From Euperipatoides rowelli (Eukaryota > Onychophora > Udeonychophora > Euonychophora > Peripatopsidae), in NCBI GenBank assembly GCA_003024985.2, contig PXIH01S0001399.1: a stretch of 11,777 nucleotides of DNA; one strand, given 5' to 3'. Below are positions 1-6,659 of the stretch, in pieces. Every line of letters starts with the position of its first letter. Positions within the stretch are counted from its first letter, which is position 1. The position numbers and the translations under genes are program-made. The notes under the pieces are model-generated. The model searched no databases. It had not been told where the DNA came from and saw only the letters and a program-made list of their open reading frames with translations.

Positions 1-1320
1 TAATGATTAAAAATATGCTGAGATTATTTCTACATTTTATTTAGTCTTTTGATCTTATCAGAAAGAGGCTGACTGTTACTTGTCTGTTTTGTGTTATGTA
101 AAGTTTTATTTTGTGAGTGCAAGAAAGGTCTTCATTCTCTTGCTTGAATACAATGTCAAAAGAAATCTGTGTACGCATTTAGTTTCAGTTGGGAAATTTC
201 AACAATTTGTTTGTTATTTAGAACAACTCTCTAGAATTTTTAAAATAATGTAGTTTAGGTTTTCCGCTCTATTTGTTAATTTTTTTAATTGAAAAATAAA
301 ATCAAATATTTCATCTCTTTATTGTTATGTTATTATATTTAGTTGCATAAAATATTTCTTTTACTATTCCTCTTTTTGTATTATTCTTTCACGTCATTTT
401 TAACTCTAATTTAAATATTATTTTCCTTCAATTAATGCCCCTCCCACGATTTAAAAAATATATATTCATTTTTTTGTAGTTACAATAAGTAAATCTAAGG
501 TTTTTATAAAAAGAGTAATTGTTTGATCCTTTAATTTCAGTTTTGTGATTATCTACTAAAGAAAAAATATGTTTATCCTTATATAATTTTCCTAGTGTGA
601 GAGAACTTGAAACATTTGAGACGACATCACACCTGTAATTATTGAACATTAAATAAAAGATCATATTTAATATTTAAAAATATGTAGGAGTAATAATGTT
701 TTTAAAAAAGTTGAAATTGAGTAGATAAATATATCAGAATTTAGATATTCTTGACATTTTAAATTATTTCTGTAATATGTAACCCTTTGGTTCTTTATTT
801 AATTTTTTTAAAAGAGTCAAAACGTTGCAGTTATTTTTAATTATTTGAAGACTTACAGGGATAATCTTACCATTACTAATATCACAGTAAACGACCCAGT
901 TTCTATTCTCAGAAAAATGAACGAAATGATTTCCTTCCTTCATAAATAGTGTTTTTATTTTGTTCAGGATTTCCTAAAATCCAGTGCTTTTAAAATGATA
1001 ACCTACACCTATCATTTTCTAAAATCAAAAAGGCTAACTTACAGTATGTTTAATTATAATATTATTACCAACAAACTCTATCCTAGGTGTTCTCATTATT
1101 ATTACTAAATTTAAATATATTAAAAAAAAAAGAAACTTAATCAAAAAACAAAATTGTCATCAAAAGTTCAGCTTAGCCCAGGGTCAGCAACATTTTTCTT
1201 ATCGATTGTAACTTCAATTTTCAGATTTTATGGCTCTGCATATTAGCTTAGTTTAGTTTAGATAGTTGAATTGGTGAAATAAGTCATCATGGCTTTTACA
1301 CCTAAATTAATTCCAAAAAT
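1..1320. other. AT-rich non-coding stretch, nothing recognised
   Basis: This stretch is very AT-rich, with many short A and T runs. The only open frame of note, on the minus strand at 428-664, has low-complexity K/N/Y/F composition typical of chance translation of AT-rich DNA and shows no domain motif. I see no RNA gene, hairpin or tandem repeat that stands out. It could be intergenic or intronic. Confidence 0.6.
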
Positions 1321-1329
1321 GTGCCATGT

Positions 1330-1467
1330 CTAATCAGGCCTCCAGATGGGGTTTGGGAGGAGGTTGGTTGAGCCTGTAGTCCAGGAGCCCAGGACTAGGG
1401 TGGGCCCCATGCATGACCAAACTACATAAGAAGCTACCTACTATGCATGCTTAACATAAAAAAAAAA
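1330..1467. repeat. GC-richer block ending in an A run, possible old retroposed repeat
   Basis: The local base composition jumps well above the surrounding AT-rich DNA. About 1336-1420 is G/C-rich and contains overlapping self-complementary pieces: TAGTCC at 1377-1382 with GGACTA at 1392-1397, and GCCCA at 1387-1391 with TGGGC at 1401-1405. The block is followed by an ATGCATG repeated twice and then a 10-nt A run near 1458-1467. A compact GC-richer body with an A tail is what an old SINE or other retroposed copy looks like, but I recognise no family and see no clear A/B box or target-site duplication. Confidence 0.25.
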
Positions 1468-1469
1468 GC

Positions 1470-2280
1470 TTATCAAAAAAGAAAAACACTTAAAGTGTTT
1501 CAACAACAACAAAAAATCTTATTAAAAATATATATGGTAGCAGTACCAGTTCCCGCCTTGATTTGCAGTCCCTGTCTCTAATTAAGTAACCATCTAACTC
1601 ATTCTTCAAGCACAAAAAAAGGAAATTTTAAGAAACTATACATGAGATCAAGGAATTCTAACATATATAGTATGATTAGATATGAACTGATGGCACATTC
1701 TCTTAGAGGTACTTTTTAAACATAATTTAAAGTGGTGACCTCTAGTATAAAAAACTTTGGATAAAGTAAAAAGATTCATACTATTATCATCAAGAACTAG
1801 TTTTTTTTTTTAAGGTAAAAGTAAGTGCCCTTTCAGGTGCCCCTGTCGGGAATAAATATATGTTAATGATACAAGAAAGTCAATCTTTGATTATAATGAT
1901 AAATCCCAGAATTCATAAATAATTTTTAGAAGAAGGTCTCAAAAAATATTCAACTTGTCTCTGGCAGTATTATTTAAAACATAATTAGCTGCAGAACAGT
2001 AAACTGAAGATAGGTTTTATAATTATCAAAAAAGTATTCAAATTAAAGTGATGGCCAACAAACAGTAAGTAAAATGTTCTATATACAGTAGATTACAGTA
2101 GTTATAGTAAAATCTACATAAAACGTGAAATAAAATTATTATTCATCATGTTTCTAAGTCTCTATTATACACAGCACGAGTAATTTGTTTGGCATTAATA
2201 TGAAAATGGGCAAAAAGTGATGATCTCTGCCAAGTAACATGTAGTTAGTTCTAATGCTGTTAATTTTTTTTTTCCAAATC
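1470..2280. other. AT-rich non-coding stretch, nothing recognised
   Basis: There is no open frame with a plausible product. Short simple tracts are present: a CAA tract near 1500-1510, a T run near 1801-1812 and another near 2264-2273. The patch at about 1813-1852 is slightly richer in G and C but matches nothing I know. Confidence 0.55.
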
Positions 2281-2282
2281 TA

Positions 2283-2298
2283 GTTACAATATTACAAT
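2283..2298 (-). repeat. 8-bp tandem tail at the LINE 3' end
   Basis: On the minus strand the sequence reads ATTGTAATATTGTAAC, two 8-bp units differing at the last base. It lies about 100 bp after the probable end of the coding region, behind an AAAT-rich 3' UTR (TTTA tract near 2307-2321 on plus). CR1-type elements characteristically end in a few copies of an 8-bp repeat instead of poly(A), so this is taken as the 3' terminus. With only two units it may also be chance. Confidence 0.5.
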
Positions 2299-2396
2299 TT
2301 TATAATTTATTTATTTATTTTAATATGTATTTTAAGACAAAGTCTTTTATACATTATTAAATATTAGTTTTTTACTCTTTTTAGAGTCCATGAGAA

Positions 2397-2769
2397 TTAT
2401 ATCAGTGAATTAAAATATTTATCATGTGTAAGAAACACATTGTCTGTTTTTAAAAAAATTAATGTCAGGAGAATCAAAAATCTCAAAAGGCAAACCATTC
2501 CAATAATTGACTACTCAGTATATCTTGATCTAGTACGAGAATATTTTTTCTCCCAAGGAGTAACAGTAAAGTCTATATCCAATGCCGGTTTTTTTATGAA
2601 TATGTTAGGAAAATTTATACCTGATCTAAACCATTTATGAGAATATATCATATCTCCATGCAAGGCTCGCTGTGAAGGAGTAAATATGCCTGTGAGGTAT
2701 TATATGGTTGTAACTTTTGTTATAAAGACCACTTATGATTTTAGCAAATCGACGTGCGCATTTGTTCAG
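2397..2769 (-). pseudogene. LINE C-terminal region after the RT, three overlapping frames
   Basis: This part follows the thumb and is conserved in CR1/L2/Jockey elements. Three frames carry it in turn: LNKCARRFAKIISGL from 2769 (family: xQRRxTKxIxGL); QRALHGDMIYSHKWFRSG from 2672 (family: RRxRGDMIxxYKxxxG), ending at TAG 2511-2513; and VNYWNGLPFEIF with DSPDINFFKNR from 2511 (family: VxxWNxLPxxxxxxxSxxxFKxxLD), ending at TGA 2422-2424. A third frame shift would add HDKYFNSLI and stop at TAA 2397-2399, which may be the original C-terminus. The frame changes near 2672 and 2511 are small indels. An opposite-strand open frame at 2440-2640 is only a shadow of this region. Confidence 0.85.
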
Positions 2770-2915
2770 TCTATTTTAATGTCCTTNGACAGAGTTAAAT
2801 GCCAAACAATTTTGGAATAATCTAGAAGAGGCTGAACATATATTTTATAAATCTTTTTTCCCATGTCAGACCCAAGGTATCTAAATGTCCTTTTTATCAT
2901 CTCAATTCTTTGGTT

Positions 2916-2961
<46 letters not shown>

Positions 2962-3023
2962 ATTTGACTGCTATGATATGAAAATGTTAGATTAGAGTCG
3001 AACACAATTCCTAGGTCTTTATG
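2766..3023 (-). pseudogene. LINE RT thumb region carrying a 41-nt A run
   Basis: The frame starts with HKDLGIVFDSNLTFSYHSSQ, the conserved KxLGxxxDxxLxFxxH block after the RT palm. It is then interrupted by about 13 lysines encoded by the homopolymer at 2918-2958, and continues NQRIEMIKRTFRYLG and YKIYVQPLLDYSKIVWHL. The last motif matches the family's LYxxxVxPxLEYxxxVW. In relatives the homopolymer position holds only a few residues between the histidine-containing block and the NxRL/MIKR block, so most of the A run is extra. The frame ends at TGA 2766-2768, and N2787 makes one codon ambiguous. Homology continues in the next frame from 2769. Confidence 0.88.
2918..2958 (+). repeat. 41-nt homopolymeric T run inside the LINE
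   Basis: There is an unbroken run of T on the plus strand (A on the coding strand of the LINE), lying within the thumb region of the dead reverse transcriptase. It is the longest homopolymer in the window. It could be slippage growth of a short A run, a small A-rich insertion, or an assembly-length error. Confidence 0.95.
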
Positions 3024-3024
3024 G

Positions 3025-3159
3025 TTATTTTTTTTCTATTTTGTCATTATCCACCCTGAATTCTGAATCATCTTGACGGCCTAGGTATAAGTGAGAACAT
3101 TTAACAGGGTTAATCTTTAGTTTATTATTTTTAGTCCAAGCAATTATTCTATTTATATC
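3025..3159 (-). pseudogene. LINE reverse transcriptase, motif D region
   Basis: The frame that opens inside the end of the palm segment reads DINRIIAWTKNNKLKINPVK followed by CSHLYLGRQDDSEF. The W..xN.LxLNxxKC.x.x.G pattern is the conserved stretch after YADD in LINE reverse transcriptases. The frame ends at TAA 3025-3027, just after an A run in the coding sense (about 3027-3034), and homology resumes in another frame at about 3023. An A-run slippage is again a simple explanation. Confidence 0.85.
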
Positions 3160-3640
3160 TCATTGTATTATCTTCGCTATTTGTATTTTGACTATAAATC
3201 TTCAGGTCATCCGCATATATTTTTACCTGACATTCCAAGCCAATCTCAATATCACTTGTGTATATATTAAACAGGATCACTGATAACACAGCTCCCTGAG
3301 GTACTCCTTTATTCACCATAAATGTATTTGATGAGACACCACCTATATCAACTGTAACCACTCTGTTTCTCAGAAAGGCACTGAGCCAGTTGATTACATA
3401 TAGCGAAACTTCCAGTGTTTACATTTTAAACAAAATATTGTTGTCAATATTGTCAAAACCCTTTTCTATGTTGAAGAATATTATATTTACCTTTTTACCN
3501 TTTTCTCTATTTTTTGACCAAGCACCAAGAGAGCTAATTAGGTTTGTCTCACAAGACATAACTCGTCTAAAACCAAATTGTTTTTTAGAGATAATGCCCA
3601 TAGAATCAGAGTAGTCAATGATTATTTCATGAATCACCCT
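3149..3640 (-). pseudogene. LINE reverse transcriptase, palm region (motifs 2a, A, B, C)
   Basis: This is the polymerase core of the element. One frame holds VIHEIIIDYSDSMGIISKKQ, then QFGFRRVMSCETNL (motif 2a), NIIFFNIEKGFDN (motif A), INWLSAFLRNRVVTV, GVPQGAVLSVILFNIY (motif B, GVPQG at 3293-3307) and KIYADDLKIYS (motif C, YADD at 3206-3217). A TAA at 3416-3418 splits it. In motif A, the position normally filled by the metal-binding Asp is Asn (codon AAC read from 3472-3470), one transition from GAC, which should abolish polymerase activity. The YADD pair is intact. The N at 3500 falls just before motif A and makes one codon unreadable. The frame ends at TAG 3149-3151, with homology continuing from 3159 in another frame. 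Confidence 0.93.
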
Positions 3641-3835
3641 CTGTCTGCAACTTTAGCAATGCAATTAATCATAGTGATTGGCCGATAACTTAATATTTTT
3701 TTTATCACCTTTTTTATATTTAGGGACAATAACTCATTGTTTCCAACTCCCAAGCATGATGCCATATATCAATGACATGTTAATCGATTGTTCAATAAAG
3801 TCTATAAAAAAATCACTCCAGTTTATTATAATCAT
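3634..3835 (-). pseudogene. LINE reverse transcriptase, fingers region, broken over frames
   Basis: From 3835 the frame reads through NMSLIYGIMLGSWKQ, stops at TGA 3734-3736, and continues as VIVPKYKKGDKK; this is the family's WKxAxVxPxYKKGDK block. Directly after the 8-nt T run at 3696-3703 (A run on the coding strand) the homology changes frame and goes on as SYRPITMINCIAKVADRG, encoded at 3634-3690 and ending in TGA 3634-3636. YRPI is RT motif 2. The frameshift at the A run is the kind that replication slippage produces. The next frame, starting around 3640, carries the rest of the RT. Confidence 0.82.
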
Positions 3836-4473
3836 GTTAGAAACAGATTGCCAGATGAAGAGTTAGTTCTTTTAAGGCCCTTAACGATGCATGACAATTC
3901 ATTCTTATTAGTTTTATAATGTAATGAGTCCAACAAACCTGACACAGAAGCAACCCGATCAATATCATCAACACAATTTTCATAAACATCTGAATACAAT
4001 TGCCCAAACATATTGGATATAATAAATGGATCATTCACTTCAGTACCATTTCGAACTATAGACTCAATAGAATTTGGAGTGTATTTGTTTCCTTTTAATA
4101 TTGTTTTGTAAAGAATATTAGGATCTAATCTAGCCCTATTTATGATAGACCTGTCATATGAGATTTTCTTAGCACTTAGGCATGATATGTATTTGTTTCT
4201 TTTCAGTTGATATTGTCTAAAGTTTTGATCTGTTCTATTTAACTTATATTCTTTATAATAATTATTTTTTATAGTTTTTGACTCTTGTAGTTCTTGATCA
4301 AATCAATCATTTTGTTTTAGCCTATGTGATTTTAAGATAAATTTTAGAATGAATGTGTCAATATTTTCAATCAGCTGATAATTAATCAGAAATTGACAGG
4401 GATCATCAAAGACCTCATCCAGCTCAATTTTAGACAAAGCAGATATAATATTTTTATAGTCAACACTCAACAT
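3832..4473 (-). pseudogene. LINE linker region between endonuclease and reverse transcriptase
   Basis: This is one continuous frame interrupted only by a TGA at 4303-4305. The stop sits in the context ND*FDQEL, where related elements usually have a tryptophan (WF.xEL), so a TGG-to-TGA change is likely. Downstream come a basic, helical stretch (KEYKLNRTDQNFRQYQLKRN) and IVRNGTEVNDPFIISNMF, both typical of the region ahead of the RT fingers. The conserved SSxGPDGI-type block that normally opens the RT appears only as TNSSSGNLF, near 3841-3867, with its downstream half lost or shifted. The frame ends at TGA 3832-3834. Homology then continues in another frame from 3835, so a frameshift lies here. 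Confidence 0.8.
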
Positions 4474-4647
4474 TTAGTAGTCATATACTAAGGTATTTGT
4501 GTAGGTGTTTTGTGGCGGAGAATTAATGTCTATAATTAAAACGTCATGGTCACTTTTTCCTATAGGGACCTTGTTTTTTATAGAATTAACTAGATCAGTA
4601 TTCTTAACCAAAACCAAGTCAAGTACAGAAGAATGTATGAAGTATGA
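4474..4647 (-). pseudogene. C-terminal remnant of APE-type endonuclease domain of the LINE
   Basis: This is the last part of the apurinic-endonuclease-like domain that nicks target DNA to start target-primed reverse transcription. The frame opens after a stop at 4648-4650 and reads SSVLDLVLVKN, then PIGKSDHDVLIIDI. SDHD is encoded at 4543-4554 and carries the family's conserved Asp-His active-site pair, and LDLVL at 4609-4623 is the usual strand about 25 residues before it. The frame ends at a TAA at 4474-4476, shortly after the domain, and the same frame continues beyond it. The N-terminal catalytic residues of the domain are missing through 5' truncation. Assignment is firm from the two motifs and from the RT that follows. 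Confidence 0.85.
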
Positions 4648-4667
4648 TTATAACATATTGTTATAAT
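4647..4667. repeat. Perfect 9-bp inverted repeat with 3-nt loop
   Basis: The arms are ATTATAACA at 4647-4655 and TGTTATAAT at 4659-4667, around the loop TAT. It begins where recognisable LINE coding homology ends, so it marks or overlaps the truncated 5' junction. The A/T-rich arms make it weaker than the next hairpin. Confidence 0.6.
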
Positions 4668-4702
4668 AAAATATAAATGAAGTACATAGTGCTTATAAAA
4701 TC

Positions 4703-4724
4703 TTTGCCACATGTTTGTGGCAAA
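4703..4724. repeat. Perfect 9-bp hairpin, TTTGCCACA / TGTGGCAAA
   Basis: The arms are TTTGCCACA at 4703-4711 and TGTGGCAAA at 4716-4724, with a TGTT loop. Four G/C pairs per arm make it stable for this AT-rich setting. It is not followed by a T run on either strand, and no gene ends here, so I do not call it a terminator. It could be the end of an old DNA transposon or an independent fold-back. Confidence 0.6.
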
Positions 4725-4745
4725 ATATAGATAAACTCATAATGT

Positions 4746-5110
4746 TTGTGTTACAATTTTTATACACTTACACAAGAGGGCATTCATACTCTGGAGGACA
4801 CTCAATCAATATTCAATTTCTTGTGCAACATATCTTCGAAGACAGTCACAATTGGGTCTTATCCTCATCCTCAACGTCATGACATCAGGCACAATACTTT
4901 ACCTGTGACACAACCACACAGAAATAAGTCTAGAGGGATTTCTTCGGTGATGGTGGTGGCCATTTGTCAGAAAATGTGACATTAAGTAAATCTAAAACAA
5001 TTAATCCCTAGTTTGGATGTGCACTGCATGCTGGATAATCTACCCAAGATGCATCATGTCCAGGTAAATGTTGGATGCTATTGTGGGTTCGAAGAAAAAG
5101 AAGTGTCTGA
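4746..5110. other. GC-richer unidentified stretch with a 77-codon open frame
   Basis: The composition is clearly less AT-biased than the flanks. An open frame on plus at 4746-4979 translates to a fairly ordinary amino-acid mix (for example FLCNISSKTVTIGSYPHPQR), not the K/N/I/F-rich product of random AT DNA. I recognise no domain, it has no partner exon that I can define, and the reverse strand gives interrupted frames. Further on come GATGCATC palindromic words and GGGTTCGAA at about 5086-5094, which resembles a pol III B box, but there is no matching A box upstream. The likeliest explanation is a fragment of an old repeat or a lost coding sequence. A real exon is possible but unsupported. 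Confidence 0.25.
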
Positions 5111-5287
5111 TGACTCTGTTATTAAGAAATAATAAAAAGTTTCAGTTCAGNTTCATTTTGTCACAACTGTTTGATGCTACTTATAAGTTTATTTAAATGA
5201 TTTTTCTAATGACAGAAAGTTTTTATGAGAAGTATTACTATAATTAACCAAATCTGCATTTTGACTTATAATTAAATAATAAAAATA

Positions 5288-5505
5288 CCAATAGGGCTGG
5301 CACATAGTTATTTATTACTAGTATGGTGAGAGTTAGGGTTCACATGAGGATGAAGGTTAGAAATGTAAATAAAAATATAAGGTGGCTAGGCATGCAGTTA
5401 TACGCCATTGGTTGGTTTCAAGTTAAAAGGAGCTCCAGCTAATGCTAGCAGACGTTATAAAATAACAAAAGAATTAAAAGAAATAAAAATAACAAATAAA
5501 ATTTT
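5288..5505 (+). repeat. Possible degraded tRNA-derived SINE
   Basis: GGGCTGGCACATAG begins at 5294 and resembles a tRNA 5' end with an A box (TGGCACATAG at 5298-5307). An ACTAGTAtGGTGAGAG-like stretch follows, as in many invertebrate SINE heads, and then GGTTCACAT at 5337-5345 as a weak B box, about 39 nt after the A box. A less AT-rich body (about 5380-5458) contains the GGAGCTCC palindrome at 5429-5436. An A-rich tail runs to about 5505. Against the call, the T-arm is not complementary, the B box departs from GGTTCGAATCC, and no target-site duplication is evident. Confidence 0.28.
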
Positions 5506-6600
5506 AAGTCTTATTTCCATTCGATTTGAATTAAAGCTGATCTATATTTATCAGTTTTATCTATTGCTAGAATTTTTTTAAAAAAAAAAAAAAAAATCAG
5601 AGCTCTATCGCGAGGTTTGTTTGCTCTGCAACCAAAGATAGGACATTGCGATGTTACAAATTAAAAAGAAAAATACTAGTTAATACTGTAATAGTCATTA
5701 ATTTTAGCTAGAAGTATTCAACTCTTAAAAGTATACTACGGTACTAGCAACAGACTTAACATGACTATTAATGGCAATACCTTATTAGTGTATTAATTGT
5801 AGGATTTTATTTAATCAATGTCATACTAGGTTTTTTTTTTTTCATATTTAAATAATATATTGCAATATTATTATTATCATTATCATCATCATTCATTTTA
5901 TTGTTACGATTATTTTTCTTTTTTTTTAATCATAACTTTAATTAAATCATGCTAGTGAAAGCTTTGGAAATTTTTTACAAAATTTATAAAGTATTTCTTA
6001 AAATTTTAATTTTTTTTTATTATTTTTATTTTTGCTTCAAAACATATCATTGTATTATTATTGTATTTAAATTTATTTTTTCTGAATAAGATGTAATATT
6101 AAAATAAAAAAAATTGGCAAGCCATTCTATATGTAACTGAAATTCAATAAACTAAAGGTATGTAAATATTTTATAAGAAGTATAAAATATTCTACTGTTT
6201 GTTACGGTATATATTTTAAAATAGACTAAATTATAACTATGTAAACTACAAGATTATCATTTAAATTTTTAGTATCCTCTGAGGTGTCAAATGTCATTTG
6301 CTTTAAAAAAAAAGTCTTAATTAATGAATTTATTTTTCTCGAGGAGAATTTTGATCAGGGGCAAGTACAGAATAGAGTATGCTTTTCCATAGGATTATTT
6401 AATTTAATTTATTATGATGAAATATTCTATAATTTCATTTCTTAATTTTGATGATTTATTGTTTAAAATAAGCATGCAGATGCTAGACACTTGTAAAATA
6501 AGTATGGTTCTTCTAATTCAAAACCACTTTTTTGTTCATAATGATCTTTTTTATGCAATCTGACTGTAAACGAAACTGAAGGAAAAGGGAGATAGGTAAT
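5506..6600. other. Very AT-rich stretch with homopolymers and simple repeats
   Basis: No gene is visible. It includes an A run of 17 at about 5580-5596, a T run of 12 at about 5831-5842, and many shorter T and A tracts between 5900 and 6120. A small less AT-rich patch at about 5600-5655 was not recognised. Confidence 0.6.
5867..5893 (+). repeat. ATT/ATC trinucleotide microsatellite, nine triplets
   Basis: There are nine consecutive triplets that are either ATT or ATC. The ATC units are concentrated at the 3' half, as if a T-to-C variant spread within the array. Confidence 0.85.
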
Positions 6601-6631
6601 CACCCTTAAATTATTATTTATTTGGGTTGGT

Positions 6632-6657
6632 GGGCGTGATGGGAGGGAGGGAAGGGG
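6632..6657 (+). promoter_or_regulatory. Putative G-quadruplex motif
   Basis: Five G runs of three or more lie within 26 nt, with loops of 6, 1, 1 and 2 nt (GGG at 6632, 6641, 6645 and 6649; GGGG at 6654). This satisfies the usual four-run, short-loop rule for a stable G-quadruplex on the plus strand. A TATATAAA-like word lies about 25 nt downstream, near 6683-6690, but no transcript or open reading frame follows, so any promoter role is speculation. Confidence 0.7.
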
Positions 6658-6659
6658 AT

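Larger units (their letters stand above)
2283..4647 (-). mobile_element. Decayed 5'-truncated non-LTR retrotransposon (LINE), CR1/Jockey-like
   Basis: Reading the minus strand, the order of parts is that of the second ORF of an APE-class LINE: endonuclease C-terminus, linker, reverse transcriptase, thumb and C-terminal domain, a 3' UTR of about 100 bp, and a short tandem tail. A complete element of this type is usually about 4-6 kb, so the first ORF and most of the endonuclease are absent; this fits incomplete reverse transcription at insertion, which commonly truncates LINE 5' ends. The coding region is spread over all three frames, with stops at 4474-4476, 4303-4305, 3734-3736 and 3416-3418 plus frameshifts, so it cannot make protein. 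The clade call rests on motif pattern (GVPQG, YADD, KINPVKCSHLYLG, RRFAKIISGL, WNGLP) and the 8-bp tail. CR1, L2, Daphne or Jockey relatives are all possible. I see no convincing target-site duplication. Confidence 0.93.

Noticed and set aside
428-664. 78-codon open frame on the minus strand
   Set aside because: Its composition is dominated by N, K, Y, F and S as expected from AT-rich random DNA. It has no motif, no splice context and no conserved-looking block.
2440-2640. 66-codon open frame on the plus strand
   Set aside because: It is antisense to the LINE C-terminal region, whose minus-strand frames match conserved motifs (VNYWNGLP and others), so it is a shadow.
3390-3866. Two plus-strand open frames (3390-3614 and 3678-3866)
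   Set aside because: Both lie opposite the reverse transcriptase and have no motif of their own.
3837-4034. Second minus-strand open frame overlapping the LINE linker
   Set aside because: It is offset from the frame that carries the linker sequence (3832-4473) and matches nothing itself.
2233-4660. Target-site duplication for the LINE (short matches around the words ACATGTTA and ATGTTATA)
   Set aside because: The best match I could see between the two flanks is short and imperfect, at a level expected by chance. Elements of this group often lack clear duplications.
4703-4724. Hairpin as a transcription terminator
   Set aside because: No T run follows the stem on either strand, no gene ends here, and the window is eukaryotic in character.
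5086-5094. GGGTTCGAA, resembling a tRNA B box
   Set aside because: There is no A box at the right distance upstream, no T-arm complementarity and no cloverleaf could be drawn.
5336-5340. TTAGGG-like telomeric word
   Set aside because: Only one isolated copy occurs, so it is chance.
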